Source: Spisula solida
Lineage: Eukaryota > Mollusca > Bivalvia > Venerida > Mactridae
Length of the DNA: 64,000 nucleotides
Assembly (NCBI GenBank): GCA_947247005.1
Contig: OX365949.1
Location: 18,417,130-18,481,129, forward strand
Direction of reading: 5' to 3'
The notes under the pieces were generated by a model. That model saw only the letters and a list, made by a program, of their open reading frames with translations, ran no database searches and was not told the DNA's origin. Shown here piece by piece: positions 49,101 to 61,100 of this stretch. A program made the translations under genes and the position numbers. The number at the start of each line of letters is the position of its first letter. Position 1 is the first letter of the stretch.

Positions 49101-52100
49101 TTTTATCCAAAACGATCCAATATCAAATTTGACCTAGATTTTGTTGAGATGATCACTGTGATCAAGTTTCATAAAAATTAGGTCAAAATTGTGACATTTA
49201 GTGTATACAATATTTTTTTTTAATTTATACACATAAAATATGCCAGAATCAACACAATTAGCAACAAGAGGGCCCATAGGGCCCTAGGTCGCTCACCTGT
49301 GCACATTGATCCAGTAGAACCTTATTGGTTTTTCTTATGGGTTGCCATGGCAACCAGAGTTCTGCATGGGTTATAATTCCTTTAGCTATTTTTAGAAAGG
49401 ATAACCCAAGGAACATTGTTACCCATTTAACATGAAATCCAACCAGTACTTTCAGAGAAGAAGATTTTAAAAATTTTTACTATTGATATATAGAGAAAAC
49501 AGGGCCCCACCCACTGGCGGCCATGTTTTTTGACGAATCACGATAAAAATGTCAATTTTTTAAGAGGGTCACCCAACAACGATTTCTGTAAAATTATTTT
49601 GAAATCTTGCCAGCGGTTGATTTTTTATGATTATTGAAAATATTTTCCTATTGGTTGCCATGACAACCAGAGCTATATATAGATTACAATTCGTTTAGCC
49701 CTTTTTAGAAAGGACCACCCAAGGAACATTCCAGTGAAGTTTGGTTGAAATTGGTCAAGTGGTTTAGGAGGAAAAGGACTCACTGACTTGACGTTTCTTT
49801 TGTTCTTTCTTTTGTTTGTAAAACCCCATAAGCAACATTTTGCACCCCGTAAGCAACGGAATGAATAGAATCTAAATATAGCCTATTGTTCCACACCCCA
49901 CAACGTCAAGTGGGCGCGTGCGCACAGACTGATGACAGACGACGGACGAAGAGTGATCACATTAGCTCACCTTGTCACTATGTGACAGGTGAGCTAATAT
50001 AAAAAGTCATTAAGAATTGAAAGCAATACAGAAGTCCCTTACCGGTTTTAAGCCATTTTCAATGTTTCTGTTGCCATAACAACCACAATTCGTATCAGAA
50101 TCAAATATTTATGGACATGCATTATCATCTTGTTGCCCTCTATCAACATACCAAGTTTCATAAACCTAGCTTGAAAACTGTTTGAGTTATGTCAGGATCT
50201 AAATTTTTTGACGGACAGAGTGACAGACTGACAGACGGGCAGATAGCCTATTGTTCCACACCCCACAACTTCAAGTGGGTGCGTACATACAGACGGACGT
50301 TCTCCCTGACTTGATGTTGTGGGGTTTTCTTTTGTTTATTCTTTTGTTTGTAAAACCCCATAAGCAACATTTTGCACCCCATAAGCAACGGAATGAATAG
50401 AATCTAAATATAGCCTTTTGTTCCACACCCCACAACTGTAAGTGGGTGCGTACGGACGGACTCCCTGACTTGTGGGGTTTTCTTTTGTTCTTTCTTTTGT
50501 TTGTAAAACCCCATAAGCAACATTTTGCACCCCGTAAGCAACGGAATGAATAGAATCTAAATATAGCCTATTGTTCCACAACCCACAACGTCAAGTACGG
50601 ACGGACTGACGGACGGACAACGCCATTTCAATACCCCTACCGATTTTATCGGCGGGGATAAAAAATAAAATATTTCCATGGTAACCAAGTTTACAATCAA
50701 GGTCCATAACTCTACCCAAACTTGGTTCCAGAAATCAAATTCACATGCTGAAAAGCTTTTCTAAGAAGTTGTATAACCAGAGCTACAAGGCTTTTGGAAG
50801 TTTGCATGACTTTTTGGAGGTTTGAGAGACACAATGTCGATGCTAGTCTGCATAATCTCCAGACTAATTATCATGGTATTCACGTGAACTTGCTAAATGA
50901 CTACTAAGGAAAAAAACCAATTTCGATGGGCTGCTTTCAGCAGTTTAGCCACCCTTTGACACTTAAACTTCCCCTGGCCATTGGGCTACCTATGGAAACA
51001 TGTGTTCGAGTCTCCCTGGGAAGACTTATTACCGCCTAGTGGGTGTGCAGCCATCAACGATCTGCCAAGCCCAGGAATATCAAACATGTACAGACACCGC
51101 CCTCACAGATATCAATTCACACTTTGGTCGAGTGCAACATGGGGGTTATTCTTGCTCAGAGAAATTAAGCAGTGGGGCAGATGGGTACCGAACCCAGGAC
51201 CTCTCCATCCAAAGTGCTTGCCCTACCTCTAGGCCACTGCTCCCCACTACTACACATATAATAATTCTAAATGCTTGATATCTGTCTTATCAAATACAAA
51301 CAAACAAAACTTAGTTACCAGTGTATGATGCCCTTGCTTATGATTTAAACTGAGGAGCATTTGTAACTGACCCCCCTTGTTTAGCATAGAAGGCGCTACC
51401 ACTGTTTAGTACATTTCCCTCATCTCTGAACAAACTAGAATTATCACTGTCGTGAACAGGGCCCCGTGGTAGCATGTCGTAAGAGGGGGGAGGGGAGGAG
51501 TATAGAAGTATAGTGGGGTTGCATAATTATCAGTAATATAAGTTTCTGTACTCAGACACAATAACAAAGTCATATCTCAAACTTTCATGTGTTGATGCCT
51601 GAAATAAAGATATTCACTCTCTTCTAAAATTCAATTAAAGTTGTTTGACAAGCGCAGGTTTAATTTCCTACATAGAAACCATGATGAACATCGACTTTTA
51701 TAAAGTTTGGAAATTTCTTTGACAGGCTAAAATTGCACACTGAATTCATGAAATCATGACATTGGTTTCATTGACATTGCCCTGTTCCTGTTGGCCAATA
51801 TTGTTTGCAAGATGGAAATACACAAAACAGAACCACATTAATCTGTTTGTTTTGTGTGCAAGTGTTAAGGGGAATCAGTCAAAAATTATTAAAGTTTTAA
51901 AGAGTTGTCGCCCTTTGCTAAAAATGTGTATATTGTTTTTGCTCCACATACATGTACGTATTGTCGTAGTCAATAGAAGTAAGTATAGCAAGTTTCATTT
52001 GAATATCTTGAACCTTTTTTTAGCTTTGACCAATATTATAGTTTTTGAAGCTGAAAAGGGGCATAAGTCAAAATTTATCAAAGCTAGAGTTGTTGCCCTT

Positions 52101-55100
52101 TGCTAAAGATAAGCGTATTATCACTGGCAATAATTATAGCAAGTTTCATTTGAATATCTACTATCGTTGTGAAATTACGAAGAAAATAGATGAAAAATGA
52201 GTAAATTGGAATTTAACAAAGGGCTATAATTCTTCCAATATTGTGGCTAGAGTAATGTAACGTGCCATAAAATAGTGTTTTGTTGATGTGAGCTTATGTA
52301 TAAAATCTCAAGTTGATATCTTCAATGGTTTTCAAGTTATCAAGAAAAAAAGCTGAAAATTGATGAAAATTTGAATTTTACAAAGGGCCATTACTCCTCC
52401 AATATTGTAGCGAGAGTTATATAACTTGCCATAAAATAGCGTACTGTTATTGTGAGCTTATGTTTGAAGTTTGAAGTTAATACTTATAATGATTTTTAAG
52501 TTATTACGAAAAAACTTGAAAAATGTGGACGGACGGACAGACAGACAGACGGACAGGGCGATTACTATAGGACACGCAAAAGAAATTTTGCGGGGCCCTA
52601 ATAACTTACTGAATTCTCTTTGCCCAGAGGTGAACATATAGAGCCATCTACATTGGCAAACCTTTTCACCAAATCCCCACCCCCAATCCCCCCGTGATAT
52701 CTTATGGGCAGCTCAGCAGAACAAGTAACTGACTAGGAATATAGGAGAAAAAGTAGTTTACCTGGTGAGGAGTCTGAGTTTGAATTCCGTATGTTGCAAG
52801 AAGTTGTTGTAGACGTGAACTTTCAGCTATCAGTACGACTTGAAGCACAAGATCAGGCGGAGTAATCTGTATCAATATAAACATAGTATGAAGATAGTGT
52901 GTAGTCTATGTGACAAGTCTCTTACCAAAATAGTGTAGCTAGATCTAAAGTTCAACCTCTCTAGAGAGAAACACCAAAAACACCAAAGGGTATTGCTCTG
53001 GGGTGGTATTCAATATTGATCTTATTTAATTGGAGAATAAGCATAGGCAATCATATCGCCTGTTGCTGACCAAGAGTTTAATATGGTGTGATCTGATTGG
53101 TCGTCCTTATCCTTAAGGCAAGTAAGATCAATATTGAATACCTGGAGAGGTAAAATGAAAAGTACATGGTTACTTCTGAAACAAAATTATTATGTTGCTT
53201 AAGAGAGGTTGTTCCTCTATGGATGGCTGCACTGAAGATGTCGCAGTGTATATTACAATCAGTCTATTGCTGAATAAGTGGATATTTCTGCAAAGTGAAA
53301 AGTTGGGGACTTTTTTATTTTCAAAATTCTGGGGTGTGGAAATATTAAAAAACAATTTATTTAATTTCTTGGTAGCATGCTTTGTAGGCCAAAATTAACG
53401 CTAGAAAAAATATGAGCTAAAATTGTAAAGACATAAAATTCACGAGTACTTTCATTTCCCCAACATGAACCACTTGGTATATGGCAATGGAAGAATTTTT
53501 TACACTGAAGTCCCCAATCCCTAAAATAAGATGCAAATATGTTTCGAGTGCCATTAGCCATATGGCTACACCAAACTAATCCTATGTTTCAAATCCAAAC
53601 TTCAGAATTATTCCAGAACTGTATGAACCCTGTACTAATAAGGGAGACAACTAGGGATACATCTGCGATTCAGACATAGTTTTGGTAAATCTGGTATGAA
53701 CACAATCTTGAAATGTTTTAATGTCTCCAAAGACAAATTGAATATGCAAGACAAATTACAGACTTTGAAAATGTCATGGCCCAAACTGTTTCAATACTTA
53801 CATTGTCATAACAAACCCATAACAATCAATAAATGGCAAAAAATCACCAAAGCTGAATTGTCATACCCATCAAATCGTTCAAACACCCATCAAATCATTG
53901 CCCACCCCATCAAATCATTGTCACACCCATCAAATCATTGCCACACACCTATCAAATCATTGCCTACCCAATCAAATCATTGTCACACCCATCAAATCAC
54001 TGCCACATACCCATCAAATCATTGTCACACCCATCAAATCATTGCCACATCCATCGAATCATTGCCACACCCATCAAATCATTGCCACACACCTATCAAA
54101 TCATTGCCACACACACATCGAATCATTGCCACACATCAATCAATCATTGCCACACCCATCAAATCTTTGCCACATCCATCAAATCATTACCACATCCATC
54201 AAATCATTGCCACACCCATTAAATCATTGCCACACACTTTTCAAATCATTGCCACACACCCATCAAATCATTGCCACACACCCATCAAATCATTGCCACA
54301 CACCTATCAATCATTGCCACATACCCATCAAATCATTGCCACACCCATCAAATCATTGTCACACACATATCAAAGCTTTGCCACACACCCATCAAATCAT
54401 TGCCACACACCCATCAAATCATTGCCACATACCCATCAAATCATTGCCACACTCATCAAATCATTGCCACACACATATCAAAGCTTTGCCACACACCCAT
54501 CAAATCATTGCCACACACCCATCAAATCATTGCCACATACCCATCAAATCATTGCCACACCCATCAAATCATTGCCACACACCTATCAAATCATTGCCAC
54601 ACACCTATCAAATCATTGCCACACACCCATCAAATCATTGCCACACACCCATCAAATCATTGCCACACCCATCAAATCATTGCCACACACCTATCAAATC
54701 ATTGCCACACACCCATCAAATCATTGCCACACACCCATCAAATCATTGCCACATACCCATCAAATCATTGCCACACACCCATCAAATCATTGCCACACAC
54801 CTATCAAATCATTGCCACACACCTATCAAATCATTGCCACACACCCATCAAATCATTGCCACACACCCATCAAATCATTGCCACACCCATCAAATCATTG
54901 CCACACACCTATCAAATCATTGCCACACACCCATCAAATCATTGCCACACACCCATCAAATCATTGCCACACACCTATCAAATCATTGCCACACACCCAT
55001 CAAATTATTGCCACATGCATCACCTCATTGATATCCACATCGAGTCCTTGTCACACCCATCAAAAACTTGTCACACCCTTCAAATCCTTGTCACACCCAT

Positions 55101-58100
55101 CAAATCATTGCCACACACTCATCATATTATTCCAACACTTATCAAATCATTGCCTACCCCAGCCAATCATTGCCTACCCCATCAAATCATTGCCAAACAC
55201 CCATCAAATCATTGCCAAACACCCATCAAATCATTGCCACACATCCATACAAGAGGGCCAAAAGGGCCCTAGGTCGCTCACCTGTCATACTAGTGCATGC
55301 ACACCCCTATGGTGACCTAAGTTATCATTTACATTTACTGAATAAGATTCAAGAAAATTCAGCCTCAATTGCAAGTTTTCTTATGACTTGACCATGTGAC
55401 GTAGTTTTTGACCATGGATGACCCATTTACGAACTTGATCTAGATTTTGTTGAGATGATCGTTGTGACCAAGTTTCATAAAGATAAGGTAGAAATTGTGA
55501 CCTCTAGTGACTACATAAGGTTTTTCTATTATTTTACCTTGTGACATAGTTTTTTACCCCGGATGACCCAATATCAAACTTGACCTATATTTTGTTGAGA
55601 TGATCATTTTGACCAAGTTTCATAAAGATAAGGTCGAAATTGTGACCTCTAGTAACTACACAAGCCAATTGTTGACGGACGGAAGACGGACGACGGACGG
55701 ACAACAGACAAAGAGTGATCACAAAAGCTTGATCTGTCACTTTGTGACAGGTGAGCTAAAAAACATTGCCTACCTCATCCAATCATTGCCACACCCATCA
55801 AATCATTCCAACACTCATCAAATCATTGCCTATCCCATCCAATCATTGCCTACTCCGTCAAATCATTGCCACACACCCATCAAATCATTGCCACACACCC
55901 ATCAAATCATTGCCTACCTCATCCAATCATTGCCTACCCCGTCAAATCATTGCCACACACCCATCAAATCATTGCCACACACCCATCAAATCATTGCCAC
56001 ACCCATCAAATCATTGCCACACACCCATCAAATCATTGCCACACCCATCAAATCATTGCCACACCCATCAAATCATTGCCACACACCCATCAAATCATTA
56101 CCACACCCATCAAATCATTGCCACACCCATCAAATCATTGCCACACCCATCAAATCATTGCCACACCCATCAAATCATTGCCACACCCATCAAATCATTG
56201 CCACACAGTTTAACAAGCTTGGGAGAACACTAAATTATACCATATGATCATAGGAAAATATATCAAAGTGCGATGAAAATATTGATTTTTAAATACAAAC
56301 AAACGATCGTGTTTAAACACAACATAATTATGTCACTACACAGGGAACAACAAACAATATTGCATTTACTTGGCAGTGCTCATAGTTAGGCCACATATAA
56401 AATAATTCCTAGATTATTGTCAATATTTTATTAAATCTAGTGAGCAGGGTACTGTTTTATCAAAGCATTTACGGAAGCCGTATACTTACGATCAGATTTA
56501 AATTCTTTATAATTTGTTAACCATTATAAAGTATGGTAAATGGAGCTACTATACTATTAATGATTTAGTTAATGAGCTCCTACAAACCATTTCCGTCACT
56601 GATTTGTAGTTGTTAAAGAATGATAAAGAATATAAATTTGAACGTAACTTAAAGATTTTCGTATGTGCTTTGATAAAACAGTACCCTGGAGAGGGACAGA
56701 TTTGATTTTCACTTCTGACTGTTTTTATGATGTTTTTTGGCTAAATGATCGTTCCACTAAATGGTTGAAGAGTCACAGTTTAGAAATTAGACAAAACCCT
56801 CACTGGGTATGCTTAATAGCGAAGCTTAATTGGCACGGGTATAATAACCAACATACTATTGCCTATTTTAAAGCAAAAATGTCATATTTCAATTTTGGCT
56901 GCTTTTCAGGAGATAAAAATAAACTGATTACTTATAGTCAATTTTTATTTAATTCTTTGACGTGAACACAGCATTTTTAGCTCGCCTTTGAATGCCTATA
57001 AACATATGTGTCTGCAGAACAAAGGAGGTAATATACAGATTATCTTATCCAGTCTTTCCGCAGAACACGTGTCACTGAATGAGTGAAAAATTGTTTAAGC
57101 ACCAAAAACTTAAAAGTATCAACAAGGTTTGAGGGAGGCCATGAAAAATAAAGGACGTGGATGATCATCTAGGAATTATTTTATACTTGCCTTACACCAA
57201 GCAGAGAAGCCACAATTATAGAAAATACCTGAGACTCCTTTCCAAAATGAGCACGCTAAATGAATAATAACCATGACAAATACTGTAAAATCATTAATAT
57301 TCATGGGGGATTTAATTATGAGGATTTCATGGATGACCTCAACCACAAAATTAAATCCCCAATGAATAATTATATCAATAAATAGGTTAAGTTTACAATG
57401 GCTGCCATACTTGCTTTCAAGCTCAGTCAGGTATAAGAACAAGTTTTTGAAATTACTGCCCCACGAAATGGTCTATTTCATGAAAACCACAAAATTTTGT
57501 CCCATTAGAATTAAAATTATTTTACAGTATAATGAAAGAGTAAAAAACAGAGCAGAGCCATTTCTTCTATACACTAGAGATAGAAACAACAAAATTTTAA
57601 TAATAAATTGGACAGGGACTTTGTGAAAATAGTTCATAAGATGTAGCTGGGGGGGGGGGGGGAAGCAAGGAATATTAGCTGAGGGAGGTTGCATTCTAGA
57701 ATGTCTTGTACTTTACAAACAAGAGCTGTCAGTAGAAAGCAAAATTGCCTATTCACAGACAAGTGTCAGTGAAAATAGACCATAATTTGCATTTAAGCAA
57801 GAGCTATGAAACTTAGTTGAATGATAACTTTGTTATCTCAAGCTGCAAGTGGATTTAGCAAAGGCAATGTTTCTGGTTAGCTGACATGGATTCTTATACA
57901 GCAATAGTTTTGTGCTCCAGTTATGACAGTAAGCAGGACTTTGTAGCAGGTAGATGTATAATCCGGATATATATATATTCGACCAGTCACTTACTCCAGT
58001 TTGTCTATGAAAATGAAGAACTTTTTGCTGTAAAACAGAGGCCAATACAAACAAGTAATTAAGAATTGCAAGCAATACAGAAGTCCCCTACCGGTTTGAG

Positions 58101-61100
58101 GCCATTTTCAATGTTTCTGTTGCCATAGCAACCACAATGTTTGTAAACCTAGCTCGGAAACTGCTTGAGTTATGGCAGGATCCAGATTTGGGCATATTTT
58201 AACTCTTTCTGTTGCCATATCAACCACAATGTTTGTCAGAATCAAAATATTTTTAGACATGCATAATGCCCTTATTGTCCCCTATCCACATACCAAGTTT
58301 CATAAACCTAGCTTGGAAACTGTTTGAGTTATGCCAGGATCCAGATTGTTTGACGGACGGACAGACTGGCGGACTGGCCGACTGACGGACGGAGGGCAAA
58401 CCTATAGTCCCCTCCGGTCAAAAACCGGTAGGGGACTAATAAAGTAAAGGCTTACGTTACAAGCAACATACAAGCATTATCTAAACAATCTGTGCTGTAC
58501 AATTTCATGTTTGAATTGGATGACCACAGATATTGTATTTCTAATTAGATCTACCTAATATATTTCATAAAATATATTTTAGCTATTGCATAAAATTTGC
58601 AAAAATATACAACAAAAATGTGAATATTTTATCGGTGAACATGTTAGTATCATGACTAAATAGGTTTTAGAAAATTTAACACCAGCAAAGCCAAGGAATA
58701 ATAAGGTTCACAAATGTTGCGCCATAAAAACATATCAGATAAATGGTATTTTTTATGAGATTTTCTATAGGAAATATTTGTCTTTTATCCTACAACATGT
58801 TTTTACCTATTTTTACAGTCGGCCCTTTTTCTGATTGGTCACTTTTCAAACCTGAAATACTTTTAACTGTGACCACATTTTTTATGATATATTGCACACA
58901 TTCGTATTATGGTATGTATTTGACAAAATAACCAAATTATTCAAAAATCAAAATGCCAAAGTGTGCATGGTCAGTCATGCGATCGATTTTGCATTTTTGC
59001 CACATGCTGCATCAAGAATGCAATATTTTCATAAAATCTATGAAAAAGTGTACTGTGTCAACTCTCCATATTGGAAACCTCGAAAACACTGCAAACTAAG
59101 ATCAAATTCTGGTATATCAGTGTATCAGACATTACAATACAATACTTGTATACCTGGAAGGATGAGTATCTGCTGTTGACCTTTGGCCGTTCAGATGCAG
59201 GAAGATGTCGTCTGATCGGGTCAAGGTCATTGATGTTGAGCAATTCTTTAACTACAAGCACAGAAAACAACATACAGTACAACCTCTGTAAAGCAACACC
59301 CTTTTGGAGTTGCAAATATTGGCCATTGAATAGAGGTTGTTGCTTCTTTCATAGCAAATATAGGCCTAGGGAAATTTTGAATGTCTTGTTATAGAGAGGT
59401 TGTTGCTCTACAGAGGGTCACTCTGGAGAGGTTGTACTGTACATGTAAAACAACCAAACTTTGTGTACCTGAACAGATGTTGCTCTGGAGAGGTTGTACA
59501 AACATATCTTTTTTTTAAATATTGTTTTAAGTTCTACTGATCAACTGTATTTTAGTCAAAGGAGACAACACAGTTAAATTTCTAACTATGCTGAACATCA
59601 AACAATGGAGATATAACAGTACTATTTTTATGAATTTGGTAAGCCTAGGATCAAACCCAAGACCTCTCGTACTTAAAGCAGGCGATCTACTAATAGGTAA
59701 AACCATCCTGGGTATCAAATCTAGAAAACACTTTTAAAATGAAAGAAGATTATATAGAGGATATTTGTTGAATTTAGTGCAAGATTGAATTTTATTTCAT
59801 CAAGTGATCAGAGAAAATCAATATTTTCATGAGTGGCCTAGACACAAGTGAAAATGTATTCTGTGGTCACAAGTTAAAAAAAATCGATCTTACACAAAAG
59901 TCAACAAAGTTGATGTTTATTATATGCTTCAATTTCTCTTAAAATGGTACAGTACAGTAATGGGCTTATTTGGAAAAAGCACGTCGAAATAGGAACCAAT
60001 TATGACGTTATAATAACCTAATGTTATTTTCTGTCAACAATCCATCAATGGCATATAATAAATAGGCTTACCTAGGAGTTGAGATATAAAATAGACAGCC
60101 TGTCCCCATAAGAAGACACCAGCTGTAGACCCCTCATCACTAGGGACCCTTTTTCCAGACCCAGCTCGAGCTTTCTCAACCTCAACCTGGTCAGCAGGAA
60201 TAAAGAAATACTGAGGAAGAAGTAGACCTGAAATAAACAAAGAAAACCTTTCAACGTTTATACAGAATACTGTAAAATCATTTATTTTGGCGGGTATTGA
60301 ATTTCGCTGATTATGGTAAAATTGTAATTTGGTGGTTTCTTAAATTCGAGGATTGAAAATATTGAAGGAAAAATAACTTATGTATTTTAGGTCAATAATT
60401 ATTGTTCGAGGGGATTTAATTTCATGATCGAGTTAATCCACAAAAATCAACCAAAATTAATCCGCCAAGAATATTTTAAAATAACTTTACAGTACCTTTT
60501 TGACAGTTTTCAAGAACTACTTTATCTCACCAAATTACTAAAACATTAACATCGTATGTTTCTAGGTACAATAAGGAGTTTAGCTATTTTTTAGGCAAAC
60601 ACATTATGGTCAAACCTGTGATAAAGACCACCTGGGAACAAATACCACTATAACAAAATCTGTCATCAAAGCCCATCCATTTTATCAGTACACATGTTTT
60701 TACTATATAAGCTCACAGCGAGAACTGGGCTTGCCCAACGTGTCACCTCTTAAAATAAAGTTGTTAATATTATTATATAGAGGATATTTGTTGATTTCGG
60801 TGTAAGATCGAATTTTATTTCACGATGATCACAGAAAATCAAAATTTAATTTTCTGTGATCACGAGTGAAATAAAATTTTCTGTATATTATATGCCTCAA
60901 CAGTCAACAAAGACAAGTGTTCTAATAAGGTTGTGTCTAAAACTTGAAACTTGGTAATGTCTGTAAAAATTACCTTCACAAGAATTTGTCATCACTTTGT
61001 CGAGAAGTTTGGTATACTTTTCAATGCCCTCTTTATCACGATTAAATATACCTGAAAACAATAACCAAATCACTTGTAATAGCTAGAGGAAGTGATAGAT

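Noticed and set aside
51170..51245. tRNA gene on the minus strand
   Set aside because: Same reasoning; SINE head with related decayed copies elsewhere.
53696..55315. 539-codon open frame as a His/Pro-rich protein gene
   Set aside because: It is a translation of the 20/22-bp satellite, open in all plus frames, antisense to PHKB and inside its intron.
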